Shown here in pieces: positions 1 through 11,519 of a stretch of 64,000 bases of DNA. The notes beneath the pieces were generated by a model. The model had not been told where the DNA came from. It worked only from the letters and a program-made list of their open reading frames with translations, and made no database searches. The position numbers and the translations under genes were made by a program. The DNA is taken from contig JADDTR010000024.1 of assembly GCA_015345905.1 (NCBI GenBank), positions 124,001 to 188,000 on the forward strand, given 5' to 3'. This DNA comes from Aotearoamyces nothofagi. Its lineage: Eukaryota; Ascomycota; Leotiomycetes; Leotiales; Tympanidaceae. Numbering within the stretch: the first letter of the stretch is position 1; the number at the start of each line of letters is the position of its first letter.

Positions 1-196
1 TACCAGAGATGAACGAGTTGTCTTTAAACTGTTCTCTAACGTCGTTTGCATTGTGCAGATAATCGCCACTGTGCCAGCTCTCAGCAACACCGTTACAGAA
101 AGGCTCATCATTGAGCCACGTCTGCAAATCGCGGTCCTGGCTAAGAGCTAGATTTGCTCCCGGAGTCTTGCAGACACGTTCTTTGATGCCAGCCTA
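1..196 (-). CDS. possible partial exon of an unidentified gene, running off the left edge
   Basis: The minus strand is open from about position 196 to the window edge. The translation begins GIKERVCKTPGANLALSQ and includes DEPFCNGVAESWHSGDYLH. It is preceded by a CTAG that could be a splice acceptor. I do not recognise the family. A second minus frame is also open over part of the same stretch (Cys-rich, with CKWLGWHQRTC), so the true frame is not settled. It may be the 5' part of a neighbouring gene whose remainder lies outside the window. Treat as tentative. Confidence 0.3.
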
Positions 197-351
197 GCCA
201 CTTGCATTTATCCTTTCCGGAAAATGGTTTGGCTTTCGGGTAGTGCTCACTCCGATTGCAATCCGAAGTCGATTACCAGTATCTAGGTATGTTTAAGATA
301 AGTTGCTGTATACACCGATTCATCTCCTGTTCCAAATCCTACGAGCAAATA

Positions 352-1428
352 TCACCAAATAACCCACGCCCTAACCTCCACACTCTTCCTCGGGCCCCCC
401 TGAGCAACGTCATCGTTAAGCGCGAATGCACTGTGGGCAGTATACTCTGGTACGTCCTGTCCCAGCGCAGCAATTGAAGATGCGTTGTCAAACAATTTGA
501 TAGCCCAGACCTCTTCAGGCGTCTGCTCCGAGATCCAATACCAGCGTTGGCTTTGGCCGGACTGAGGTGGGCGAAGCATCAGGTTAGCAGACTTGAAACT
601 GCTGGTATGGCCAGGCCGGTCCCGATAAACCCTGGGCAAGGACAAAGCCTGAGTCTCGTGCACATCTCGGCCATCCAGGATAGCTAGAGGATCGCGCCGA
701 ATCGTCTCGAGGGGACGCCAGATGGAGAATAGGGCGTAGCGCGGACCATTATAGGATCCAGTTCGCCCGTCCCACGACCAGAATGCGAGAGGATCAGATT
801 CCGGATCAAGACCTGATCTTATCATAGCAGCGTCTTCCTCCCTGATTACTTCGGCCTTTAGGTCATTGAATGTTTTGATCTCGGTGGCCGAGAGGTCGGA
901 TCCAGAGAAGCCGGACCCAGGAGAGAAGAATTCTGGCAGCATGTTGCGGAAGTCTGCTCGCGCACCGGGAGGGTTTTTGTCTGCGTGGACAAGGGTGATT
1001 GGTGCCGATGCTGGTGAGTCGTCGCAGCCTCGGGCGATGACGTGTATGGCACCTGCGGCTCTGGCTCCCAATGCCTCCTTAAGGAGCGCGGTTACCTCTG
1101 GGAAGTAGTGCTTTTGGAGATAGGCTTCGTCATGCCAGTCTATTGCCGGAGCCTGAGGAGATAGAAGGGAGCTGGCATGATGAAGTAGTTGAATGCCTTC
1201 TTTTTTGAGGGTGAAGGTCGAAGAGTCGTTGCGGATGTCTCTGATGGGAAGGACGACTTTTGTCGCAGCTGAGTTATCCTTAAAGAGAAACAGGTCGTCT
1301 TGAGCTGGTTCTTTATTTTGCGGGAAGTAGTTGAACGTTGCGTGCGTTTTGATACACTTCGTCTGGTTGGAATTGGACTCTAGAACCACGCCGGTGGTGT
1401 CCAGGGCTGGCGTTATTGAGTCTGTCAT
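352..1428 (-). CDS. AsaB/CmcJ-like protein (GA4 desaturase family)
   Basis: This is a single-exon, 358-residue protein. Family features are visible in order: an N-terminal VVLPIRDIR segment, a HAD near residue 168 in the position of the family's first HxD, IWRPLETIRRDPLAI in the middle, WYWISEQTPEEVWAIKLFD, and a C-terminal TAHSAFALND followed by KSVEVRAWV. These match the CmcJ/AsaB/gibberellin-desaturase-like family of small fungal proteins. Members are usually treated as putative iron/2-oxoglutarate-type hydroxylases or desaturases and often sit in secondary-metabolite clusters. No other biosynthetic gene is next to it here, so its substrate is unknown. The start at 1428 is the first ATG of the frame. 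Family assignment is firm; the reaction is inferred from the family. Confidence 0.8.
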   Translation of the reverse strand: MTDSITPALDTTGVVLESNSNQTKCIKTHATFNYFPQNKEPAQDDLFLFKDNSAATKVVLPIRDIRNDSSTFTLKKEGIQLLHHASSLLSPQAPAIDWHDEAYLQKHYFPEVTALLKEALGARAAGAIHVIARGCDDSPASAPITLVHADKNPPGARADFRNMLPEFFSPGSGFSGSDLSATEIKTFNDLKAEVIREEDAAMIRSGLDPESDPLAFWSWDGRTGSYNGPRYALFSIWRPLETIRRDPLAILDGRDVHETQALSLPRVYRDRPGHTSSFKSANLMLRPPQSGQSQRWYWISEQTPEEVWAIKLFDNASSIAALGQDVPEYTAHSAFALNDDVAQGGPRKSVEVRAWVIW

Positions 1429-1567
1429 ATTTGCCGATGTACACTACAATGTTCTGACTTCTCGCGATTGCGACTTGAAAAGTACTTTGAAGGTGCGGAC
1501 AAGTAGAAATATCTTGACCAAAGCACTTTCAGCCAGCCGTTTGTTATCAGTCTTGCGATATACGGGC

Positions 1568-1651
1568 GGCGTGCTCAAAATGATATCGGCGTGCCCAAAA
1601 AGGCATCGGTGTACTCGGGAGTGGCGTCGGTGTGCTTAGAAGGGCAATGGC
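1568..1651. repeat. four-unit 20-21-bp tandem repeat
   Basis: Four imperfect copies lie head to tail, each beginning GGYGTRC (starts near 1568, 1588, 1608 and 1629). They are 140-220 bases upstream of the AsaB-like start codon, in the 475-base gap shared with the R-SNARE gene's 3' end. It is a minisatellite; whether it has a regulatory role is unknown. I see nothing else in 1429-1903. Confidence 0.6.
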
Positions 1652-1903
1652 GTAAGACCTATGTCACCATGAGAGTGGTGGGAGTAGCTGCGGGGCAAAT
1701 GGATATCTCCTGATAAACAACTTGCTTGAGTCACAACTTTCGGACTGCAAGTTTATGTATACTAATTGGCATATTCTTGATGAAGCAAAGAGGGCGAAGG
1801 CGTCGAAGCAGTTCCTGCTGCAGAGGTCTGAGATCTAAGGTTATAGCTACTTTACACGTAGAAGGCTCGTCGATGCGGACCGCGGCTCTCCACTTGAATT
1901 CTT

Positions 1904-2699
1904 TTATTTTCCTCCAACACACTTGGACCATCCTGGCAGGCCACATCCAAATCCCACGAAAAGATAGATCAAGAAGATGACCACGAAAATCAACAAGGCC
2001 ATCAATTTAACATTTTTCCACCACATCCTTCTCCTCAAACCCTTACTCCTAACTCTAAATTCATATGCACTGCCACCCAACCTGTCGGTCTTGTCAACAA
2101 GCAGGTCAATTCTCTCGCCTCGCTCCAAAACTCTCTCGATATTCTCGGTCATGATGTTCTTCACGGAATCAATCTCATTCTGAACATTGGAAATCGCATC
2201 TTCCTTTCCTGCTTGTGTCGTTCCGTAATCAATCATGAGCTTCTTTAGCTCTGAATTGAAGCTACCAGCGCCATAGTTGGGCAGGCTCGCAAAGTCTGTT
2301 GAATCCGGAGGGAACTGGGCTAGGAAACGGTTCTTGATTTCGACGAGGAAGCCAAATGGTATGCGTCGGCCTGCACTCGAGGCAGCCACGACTAAGAATG
2401 TTAACCCGCCAGCGGACGGGGAAGATGGGTATTCAGAAGGAGCGGAGGCGATGTAGTGAACGTAGTTGTCATTGTGTGTATAGGTCAACTTCTGTGGAGA
2501 TGAATGATCGATTTTAGGGAGAATGAGAGAGGCGAGTGACGAAGTGTTAGATGCGGCGGAAGTTGTATGTTCCGTTAGGATGGTCGTATTATGGGCAATG
2601 CATGCGCTTTTGGTGATATGTTAGCAAATGAAACTTGGGTCGTCATGTCCAGGGTTCGTACTAAAGTAGAGGCGTAACAGGAGCAGATGAGGAGGCCAT
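1904..2699 (-). CDS. R-SNARE, VAMP7/Nyv1-like (longin plus synaptobrevin)
   Basis: There are two exons (2662-2699 and 1904-2606) around a 55-base intron with a GTACGA donor and a GCTAAC branch site. They encode 246 residues starting MASSSAPVTPLLYACIAHNT. The N-terminal half is a longin domain (CIAHNTTILTEH, then GLTFLVVAA). The C-terminal half is a SNARE motif (IENVQNEIDSVKNIM-like) with the R-SNARE zero-layer arginine in VLERGERIDLLVDKTD, then a basic juxtamembrane WWKNVK and one C-terminal membrane anchor (LMALLIFVVIFLIYLFVG). It should act in fusion at the vacuole or endosome, as VAMP7 and yeast Nyv1 do. Without the first exon the longin domain would be truncated, which supports this start. 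It is divergent from SUV3, with 275 bases between start codons. Confidence 0.88.
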
Positions 2700-2974
2700 G
2701 GTCGTGATTCTGTTGGAATCAAGCAGACCTCAATGATCAATATACCGCAGGGAGACACAAAACCTTAGTAATTGCGCAGAGCTTGGTAATTGCGTAGAGC
2801 CAGTGCTTGTGATAGGTTGGGATGCGATGAGCATTGAGGATCTGGGGAAGTTGACATGACGCAGTTGCGGCAGATTTTCTTCGCCTCAGGCAACAACAAA
2901 TAAATAAAACCATCCATGATCCATCGCCCGACTCCAGTTGACTTGAATCATCAAATGTCTAAGCCAAATACCTG

Positions 2975-5437
2975 ATGCCATTGGTCATATGCCCAACAGG
3001 GCGGTGTGCCTTTTGCGTATTTCGCACAGCACAACGGCCAATCCCAGCGGTGACGTCCTGTAATGGCAAGAGACAATATACAACAGCCAAATCGAATGGC
3101 TACCAAAATACCAGGTCGAATTCGCACCCATCCTTTCGCAGACCTTCCCTTGAACCATCAACAAAGGCCTACCCGGCGCCTAATAATACCCGCGATTCCT
3201 CTCTGCGTATAAGCCGAGTACCTAAACTCAACAAGCTTAAGTCCGCCTATGGAAAGAGGGTCGAAAATGAGATAATGCCTCACATGCAAAGGAATATTAG
3301 AAGAGACTCTATGGGAAACAAAATGCTTTCGATCCTTATTGCCGAGCAATTCACTTCATACAGACGTAAAATCCTTAACGATTCTAGTATGCTTTTGCTA
3401 GGCCTCGAAAGCGAGAAAGAGTTCAACGAATGGGCGGACAAATTCGAAGCTGTTCTAGAGAAGAGCTGTGCTGGGGCAGTTAGGGGTAGCACGTTAATAG
3501 GTCGTACTCCCCATATTGACGCGCTGTTCACGAAACTAAGGGAGGCGTTCGCTGTCAGGGGTTTGCTAGGACTAAATAACGAGCTCAAGCACTCCTTCCA
3601 AAGCCTTATTCTCTCCTCGGTATTCTCAAAGCGGGAATTACAGAATCAGAAACGGCTCTCGGATTTGCGCTTTCCACTTGAGTGGTTCCCGGCCACGAGA
3701 GCGATACAGCGGAGGATCCATCTCCATGTAGGACCAACAAATTCTGGGAAGACTTATCAGGCACTGAAGAGATTAGAAAATGCCAGGACCGGCATCTACG
3801 CTGGTCCACTCCGTCTCCTAGCACATGAAGTTTATACTCGGCTTAATGCCAAAGGCAAACTGTGCGCTCTGATTACAGGAGAGGAACAGAGGATCCCGGA
3901 AGACCAAGAGGAAGTCATGAGCAGTTGCACTGTTGAGATGGTGCCGCTCAACGTGGATGTAGAGGTGGCCGTTATTGACGAGATTCAAATGATGGCTAGC
4001 TCAGATCGTGGCTGGGCTTGGACACAAGCCTTTCTAGGAGTCAGAGCTAAGGAGGTACACCTGTGTGGCGAGTTACGAACGATATCCCTAGTTGAGGATA
4101 TATGTCGGGCGACTGGCGATTCCCTCCAGATCCATAGATACGACCGTTTGAGTCCACTAGAAACCGCAGAAAAGAGCTTGAAGGGCGATCTAAGAAGGCT
4201 TGAGAAAGGGGATTGTCTTATCGTCTTTTCAAGAGTGGCAATCCACGGGATGAAGAAGGAAATCGAGAGACTCACTGGAAAGCGATGTGCTATTATATAT
4301 GGTTCTCTGCCTCCGGAGACTCGTGCGCAGCAGGCAAACCTTTTCAACGATCCCGATAATGACTATGATTTCCTGGTGGCGAGTGATGCAGTTGGTATGG
4401 GGCTAAACTTGAGTATCAAACGAATAATCTTCGAGGCAACATCGAAGCATAATGGGGTATCTTTCTCCACAATTCCGATGTCCGAGATTAAACAGATCGC
4501 AGGGCGTGCTGGTAGATACAAGACAGCCGCCGAAGCAATTAAAGGTGGAGTTACCAACAAGCCCGATGACCTACAGCTGCAGAAACCTCCCGAGAAGCTG
4601 GTTGGCATAGTCACCGCGCTGGATGATTTTGATATGCCATTCATTCGACGCGCCATGGTTACTGAAATACCACCAATCAAAAGTGCGGGAATCTTTCCTC
4701 CGGCGAGTATTTTATTACGGTTCGCCGCGTACTTTCCAACAAAGACGCCATTCAGCTATATACTAGCGCGACTTAACGAGCTATCAACAGTTCACCCACG
4801 CTTTTTCATATGCGAATTCAAGGAGCAGCTGATAATCGCAGATATTATCCAAGAGTTTGATCTTACCATCGCCGATCGTATCATATTCTGTGCAGCCCCC
4901 GTCAACTTCAGAGACGGTGGCATGGAAAAGGTTGTGAAGACCTACGCAAGAGCGCTAGAACAGCAGACCGGTGGTGATTTGCTTGACATGGAGGAAGTTC
5001 CCCTTGAACTTATTGATAGCCCCGTACGCGGAAAAGACTACCTCAAAAAGTTGGAATCTTTACATCAAAAGCTCACACTATACCTATGGCTCAGCTATCG
5101 CTTCACTGGTGCTTTCAAGAGCCAACAGGTTGCTTTTCGTGCAAAGGCTTTGCTGGAGGAGAGAATTGACAGCTATCTATCCGATATGAAGGTTTCGCCC
5201 GACTATAGAAAACAACTCAATATATTACGACAGAAGCAGATTATAGCAGAGCTAGCAATGAAAGTACGCGAAGGGCAGTCAGAGAAGCTAGAGGAGACTG
5301 ATACTGATATTAAAACTCCTTTCGACGAGGAAGATGAAAGCCTCCAAGAAGATCTGCTTGATATGCCTGGAGAACAAGTCTCACCCATGCTTGATATGCC
5401 TGAGACACAGACACCACAAGAAGATACACGTATGTAG
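2975..5437 (+). CDS. SUV3: mitochondrial ATP-dependent RNA helicase SUV3
   Basis: This is a single exon encoding 820 residues. The N-terminus is rich in Arg/Ser/Thr and poor in acidic residues (RCAFCVFRTAQRPIP, KRQYTTAKS), as expected of a mitochondrial presequence. Helicase motifs are in order: Walker A GPTNSGKT near residue 253, a DEIQ motif II near 334 (the DExH variant typical of Suv3), VASDAVGMGLNL near 470, and QIAGRAGR near 507. A SUV3-type C-terminal region follows. The last 60 residues are acidic. Suv3 is the helicase of the mitochondrial degradosome, unwinding RNA for the 3'-5' exoribonuclease in RNA turnover and intron recycling. Length is slightly above yeast Suv3. Its upstream region is shared with the divergent R-SNARE gene. 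Confidence 0.92.
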   Translation: MPLVICPTGRCAFCVFRTAQRPIPAVTSCNGKRQYTTAKSNGYQNTRSNSHPSFRRPSLEPSTKAYPAPNNTRDSSLRISRVPKLNKLKSAYGKRVENEIMPHMQRNIRRDSMGNKMLSILIAEQFTSYRRKILNDSSMLLLGLESEKEFNEWADKFEAVLEKSCAGAVRGSTLIGRTPHIDALFTKLREAFAVRGLLGLNNELKHSFQSLILSSVFSKRELQNQKRLSDLRFPLEWFPATRAIQRRIHLHVGPTNSGKTYQALKRLENARTGIYAGPLRLLAHEVYTRLNAKGKLCALITGEEQRIPEDQEEVMSSCTVEMVPLNVDVEVAVIDEIQMMASSDRGWAWTQAFLGVRAKEVHLCGELRTISLVEDICRATGDSLQIHRYDRLSPLETAEKSLKGDLRRLEKGDCLIVFSRVAIHGMKKEIERLTGKRCAIIYGSLPPETRAQQANLFNDPDNDYDFLVASDAVGMGLNLSIKRIIFEATSKHNGVSFSTIPMSEIKQIAGRAGRYKTAAEAIKGGVTNKPDDLQLQKPPEKLVGIVTALDDFDMPFIRRAMVTEIPPIKSAGIFPPASILLRFAAYFPTKTPFSYILARLNELSTVHPRFFICEFKEQLIIADIIQEFDLTIADRIIFCAAPVNFRDGGMEKVVKTYARALEQQTGGDLLDMEEVPLELIDSPVRGKDYLKKLESLHQKLTLYLWLSYRFTGAFKSQQVAFRAKALLEERIDSYLSDMKVSPDYRKQLNILRQKQIIAELAMKVREGQSEKLEETDTDIKTPFDEEDESLQEDLLDMPGEQVSPMLDMPETQTPQEDTRM

Positions 5438-6349
5438 TTTAGGAATTATAGGTTAGGGGTTGACTTGTACAATATAAATGTAATATAATCAAGCTAAATG
5501 GTGTTTATCATAAGTACGTAATGTATAAAGATAAAGTTGCGATGTTACAAAGCCTCCTTCAAGTATATAGCTAGTAGAGTTCGCGAGTCATTGACTTTTA
5601 CTCTAATTTTGAGTCTACGTTACCTAGTGTTTGTGTTCTCGTGCCAAGGTCTATGATGGGAGGTAAATTGACCAGAAGCTCTAGTCTAGATGATAGGGGT
5701 TTATTTAAATGTTTGCACGTTTAGAGCCATATAAAAGAGGTTTCGAATTCAGGAGTAATGACTCTACTCCCATATTCCCCATCCACGTGCGAGTTATGTG
5801 AGTTCTCGGCGCTGTTACCTACTGCCTGCATCAATGTTTACCTACCAAGTTGTTTTAGGCTTAACTTCACAGGCGCCAGTCACTCAGTTTCCCACCTCAC
5901 CCAACCATGAACACCAACGAGATTTGGTATTGACAGCCAGTTCCAACAAAAGGTTCATGGCATTTTTGTAGAGCTCCATTACATACTCGTTGTATTCCAG
6001 CCCTTGATTTTGGGTTTTTCTGAGGTACGTGATCCCTCCTAATTCCCCCCTCACTTCTACAGATTTCGAATTTTCCTCCTTGCAAGGAATCGTATAGACA
6101 TCAACATCAAAGCTTCAATGCCAATATTGCTTTGTCCGTTACTGAGGCAGATCTGTTACTCTTAGTATCGTCCCTTGCCATCTTGAACTCTCCTTGTTCA
6201 TCCACGTTCCTATAGTGAGTATTCAACCATTCCTTGAGCTCGTTACATGCATTTCTTCTTAATTATGCCTCAAGATACGACTTACACCATCTATCTCAAC
6301 ACCTCAAGCATATTTTATTATAGGGCTAACACTGCCTACTTCCAGAAAC
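5438..6349. other. intergenic/5' leader with a candidate 5'-UTR intron
   Basis: I see no convincing reading frame here. The first part is the SUV3 3' flank. Near the right end a GTGAGT donor at 6215 and a TTATTATAG acceptor ending at 6323 could define a 109-base intron in the 5' leader of the chromodomain-like gene. Transcript data would decide this. Confidence 0.35.
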
Positions 6350-9121
6350 ATGGTCGAACTACCAATTTTACCTGAAGTTCCCCACGGTGACGAACAAGCC
6401 TCACTTGTAGGTAGTTCACTTTCAACCCGATGTTACCCTCAATATCAACTGCAAATATGAGAAGAAACAAGTCCCCCCTACAATAAACTGACAGCAAATC
6501 TGGCCTAAAGCAGCGGCCTTATGCAAGATCCCGCTCGCTTTTAGTCTGTTTCCTGGCGCTTAGAAACCCTCACTTAAATGTGAAACAGCAAGCTTTCAAA
6601 CGACTAACATTTCCTGTCTTTATATTTGGGAAAAGGCATTTTACTAATACATGTCTCACAGGATCCATCTACCGTAGTCCAACCTATTCCAGCTTTGACA
6701 AGTACTTCTGCAGACTCTACCAGTCATGTCTACTTGTCAGTCAAAGATTCACTACCTTTCAACATAGGCAGCGGAAATGACGCTACTACCAAAATTCTAG
6801 AAATCACTCCAAGCTCTCTTATCACAGAAGGTACTAATGGTAATGAGTCGAAACAAGCATCTACGGCAGGGTGCATAGAGTCATACATTTCCACTAACAA
6901 AGATGACGCCTCGGGAAATGCCACTATATCAGCAGCAAACCTTCCTGCCAATGATGATACGGTTCATATCAATGATACTAGAGTCGCAGATAATCTAACC
7001 ACGAAAAATTCAATACTCGAAAGAACGACAAAACTAGCATCTGAAAATATCCAGCTTACTACGCCTATCTCAGTTGCTCCCATTAAGGAGTCTATTCAAG
7101 TTGAAGATAATGCCTTCAATTCCAAGACACCACCTGAAGTACATCAGTATACAGGCCTGATGGGGAACGACCTTTCAAATGTTCATGCTACAGATTCTGC
7201 TTCTAGTAGCACCGCGACTCTTGATAGTGTCAGAAAAGATAATACCAAACCCGCAGGGAATTCTTTTATATCACAAGGCAACTTAGTCCCAGCAAACGAT
7301 TTGCTTGTCAGCCCAAAAGGTACTAGCAAGTCAAGTAAGATTCTGGGTCATCAACAAAAGTCAATTGGACATAGTATTCGTCATCAATCATGGGAAATAC
7401 CTTCAGCCCAAGACCCCCCAGCTCCCCCAAAACGCCTTTCGCAACTTTCACAGATTGCTACTAAGTCACCGCGTTCTGCTCATAGATCACCAAGAAAGGA
7501 TGATAAGAATCGAAAGCGAGGCGCCTCTTGGAAGAAAATCCCACATAATGCTGCATATTTCAAGCATCATCCGCAAGACTACTATGCCAAAGGTGATAAA
7601 TTGTACGGAAAGTACATTCTCAGAGAAATTGACACTAAAGCTGGTGGTGATAAGTGTATTGCTGCTACCAAAAAGCAATGGGATACCACTATCAAGGAAG
7701 CTAGGCTGGCAGACAAGGTGCATCCTGCTTTCAAGAAGGTACACTTTTATAAAGTTGGGCAGCTTCTCAGGTTTTCTGACAAAGATTCTGGTGGAAAACT
7801 TTGTGAGAAGGGGTGGAAATTTGTTGCTTTACCTGATGAGGCTACTGTTTCACTACGGATGCAAGAGACTCCTCCTCTCCAAAAGTATTGCCATGATATT
7901 AGGCATCGTCGCAAGTCTATCTCCGCTCATAAAACGTCAAATCTCCCGGTGGTTCCTCTTCAGCTCACTCCTAGCAGATCAGTACCAGCTGCTGATGATG
8001 GAAATGAGTATATTTATACAGATTATGAAGAAAATGAGAAAGACTATGTGACCCAGGTAGGCAGGCACTAATTGAATTCTGTAACCCTCTAACATCAAAT
8101 AGCACTATGGGTATTTAGGGGCTATAGATCCAGAGGATCTTCCTCGAACCGAGCTTGTAAAAGGACAAGGCGAGGTTCCAATAGAACGACCTCAAGTTGG
8201 AGATACCAAGACAGATGATTATTTTGAGGACAAGGAATACAGGCTTTCTCCATCCGCCTATGCATGTAAGGATCTTAGATTTCATATAAAGGAGTTTATT
8301 GCAAAGGAGGTGAATATCTCCCAGACTCCTAGTAAGTTTCTACCACTTCTAGCTATCTACTAGAGCTATTATAGGTACTGATTCTAGTATAGCCGACAGC
8401 AATACAGATGAAACCGGTGGCCTGCTTTTATTATGGAGAGGCATCACTGAACAAGCTATCAGGATTATTAACAACAGTGCAGAGATACTGAGTCTGCCTT
8501 TCAAAGATATCAATGCTATTGCATATATTAATGGCATTCAGAAGCTCTGGTTTCAATATCCCTCGCCAGATTCCCACGGCATGGTTGCATTTGTGGTTGA
8601 TATGTCAAATCTACGAGTCCATTCATGGCAGATTCTAAGGCATTGCTGCTATACAGTTGTCGAAGTCTCAAAGCAACACTGCGACATGCGCTCGGAAGAG
8701 TTCTTCAATAATGAAATCAAGACTCTCATGCCAAGGCCTACCCAGAGTATTGTTCAAACTGCAGTTCGTAGTGGAAACTTTTTCAAGGCAAAGCCAAAAC
8801 GAGTTGGACCATTATTTCAGCAGCGAGGATCGATGCAGAGCTATATTGTGGATCATCTAAGTCGGCCTGATTCGACTGATTCCACGCCTTCAAAGCCTCC
8901 TAGACAGTCAAAAGCTACAAGTCCTCCTCTTCCTGATACGGGACGATCCAACAAGCATGCTAGGACGGAGCTAATTCAAACGAAAAGCTCGTCTCCAGAA
9001 CTTACAGGAGATACTATCGTCGATCACGTTTCTCAAATACAGGACGAACAGACTACCACTGATAATATGAATAGAGAAAACGATAGCACGTTGAGATCTA
9101 ATGAAGACAAAGATGAGGAGA

Positions 9122-9159
<38 letters not shown>

Positions 9160-10951
9160 CCCAAACCAAAGAGAATACGCCTTAAAATTGATCATATAGT
9201 TACAATGACTGCTGACAGTCCTGAGGGTCTCTACTATCAGACTAGGTCTAAGACAGGTATTCTTGTTAATGTCTCACTCCATGATCGTGTCGTTAGGCTC
9301 CGAACCGATGAAGAGAAATCTGCAAATGGCATAAGAGATAAATTTGATCTTTTTGACGGACCATGGCAAATTGTTAAATTTGACAAGCCTGCAAAAACTT
9401 ATGGAGTCCACGTGGAGGAAAATGGCAGTGATGTCAAGTAAGTGCATTAGCTACCCTTTTCACTACATAAATCGGTTCAACTAGACAGAAAGGTCTTATG
9501 GGTATCCTAAAAAGGACGTTTTGCTTCTTTCTTAAGTTTTGTAACTAACACTGGCTCACAGTGAAGAGTCCGAGTCTCCTCTTATAGAAGGCTTTCAGAA
9601 GGCTAAGTGGGAAAAGATGCTTAAGACCAAAGTGTTCCTATCCTTCCCTAAAGCAACTTGTGCTAGCAAATGGGTTGAAATAGGAAGACTCCAGCCACTC
9701 ATCAAAATTGAGAGTGTTACATCTGGTCAAATCGTCCCAGCAAGCTTAACTGTTGCCGAGCTTCTAGAGTTCAAAGCATTATGTACTAAGTTTAACTCGG
9801 GCAAGATTGTCGAGGAAACTAGAGATACCTCCATGATGAATTCGGACACTTCACAAGACGTAACTGAAGAGCCCATAGGCTTGGTTGAGGTCAGGAGAGG
9901 CATCTTTGTTGCTGTCATCGAAGTCGCCCCGCAAGGCATCCAAAACGATGATTCCTACGAAGTTGAAAAGCTACGTGCAAAGCGGTTGAGACTCTACAAG
10001 TTGGGATCAAAGGACATTGACTCTTATGACTTGAAACAGGATGACAGCGATACCTGGATTCAGAGACTTAAAAAGGTATTGCCCTAATATCTCCTCATTT
10101 ATTAAAATAGCTTTAGTCCATTCATAATCTGTTTCAGTACCCTGTACTATTTAGAAGTACTAACTCACTTATAGCAACACCCAGCTCTCACCAGAGGACA
10201 ACTCATAGTCACGGAGTATCGTGTTCACTGGGCCGGCTGGCCGGATGAGGATGACACTTGGTCTACTGGCCATGGTAATATTCCCCTTGAGTTTATCAAG
10301 GACTTTGATCGCTGCACGGATCCATTCCGTGGCATGGATGAAGACACTTTTGTTGATGCTAAGGACATGGTCTTCAAGGACGACCTACCCAACGCTAAGA
10401 AACCAAGTCGTAAGGGAAAGAGAACTTCGCGCGGTTCTGCCAAGAGCCGACGGTCTTCTAACCGGGATATTGAGGAAGAAGAGCAAGTGCCTGTGAGCAA
10501 CACCAAAGCAAAAAAGCACACCAAGTCAGAAGCCGACAATATGAAGGCCGAGGAAGAGGAAGAGATTCCTGTAAGTAACTAATAGAAATCTCAAAAAGAG
10601 TTATCGCCAAAAACTAATAAGAGCAAGGCCGAGGGAAATGAAGGCGTTGACCAAGAACAAATGGATATTGCCAAAGCTATTCAGGCTTCATACGAGGATT
10701 TTCAGGAGAGAAACAGTGCCCAAATAGCGCTTCAGGCTCTCCAATTGGGCAATACCTTGACAGATGTGAACGACAATGAGGATGAGAGTGAGGGTGAGGA
10801 TGAGGATGAGGACACGGTTAATCCTGCATTCTTGGCGATTGATCGGGAGATGGAGGTCGATGAGGAAGAAGGGGACGACAGTATACTCGAGGAGCGTTAT
10901 GGTGCCGAATACGAGGTTACTGACGGGTACTTGGAGGAGGAGGAGGAATAG
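6350..10951 (+). CDS. large chromodomain-like protein, family not identified
   Basis: I assemble seven exons: 6350-6406, 6662-8056, 8103-8331, 8375-9437, 9562-10075, 10175-10570 and 10628-10951, giving about 1,325 residues. The internal joins keep phase and use good splice signals. The first (255-base) intron and the last acceptor (10621 or 10627) are uncertain. Residues up to about 310 are Ser/Thr-rich and low in complexity. A conserved-looking block follows (ILREIDTKAGGDKC, FYKVGQLLRFSDKD, GWKFVALPDEATVSL). The fourth exon carries a Glu run (about 9110-9160). Exon 6 has a chromodomain-like stretch, LIVTEYRVHWAGWPDEDDTW, then IPLEFIKDFDR, which fits the third strand and C-terminal helix of a chromo fold. 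A Lys/Arg-rich patch and an acidic tail ending in a Glu run follow. It is probably a nuclear chromatin-associated protein. I do not recognise the wider family. Confidence 0.65.
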
Positions 10952-11519
10952 AGGCTTTTCATGAGCTCTTCTATTGGCTTTAGAAGAAGAGGCTCCAGCA
11001 TTCCACATAGCATTCTGACTGGCTCGTAGCCTCGCAGTTATTGAGACGATCAATAGCTCCCTTTTTGCTAGGCAATGAGATGTCAATGCATGTTATCCAA
11101 GCCTCCCTGTTTATTATGTCTATTCCTCTTAAATCAATGATGTGTGTGTTACGTAGGAAGGGGTAGATAAACGTGAGAAAGATTGAGAAAAAAATCTTGT
11201 TGTTGATTGAAATAGGAGATTGATACTTAGTTGCGGTCCATAGGAGTATATAACAGCCTGTTTATCATAAGGGCTCCAATTTGAGTCTGTCGGATGGCAA
11301 CTCCTGCTTGCGGTCTGCCGGGTTATCTGTGCGCAGCCTTGCACATATAATCTTCAGCCTGGCCCTAGCGGCCGCTAAATGCACAAGGGTCCAGCATTGT
11401 CATATGCTTTTCTTTTCTAGATGGGATGACAACCTTGCAGTCTTCATACTCAAGAAATCTCTGAACAAAATCAGCCGATGCGCATTGCATCCAATCTAAG
11501 CATTCGCGCAAATATAACA
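10952..11519. other. intergenic, nothing recognised
   Basis: This stretch holds the 3' flank of the chromodomain-like gene and the upstream region of PDX3. No reading frame, RNA gene or repeat is recognisable. Confidence 0.6.

Noticed and set aside
352-2699. Secondary-metabolite gene cluster around the AsaB-like gene
   Set aside because: Its neighbours are housekeeping membrane-traffic and mitochondrial genes. No synthase, P450 or cluster regulator is visible in the window.
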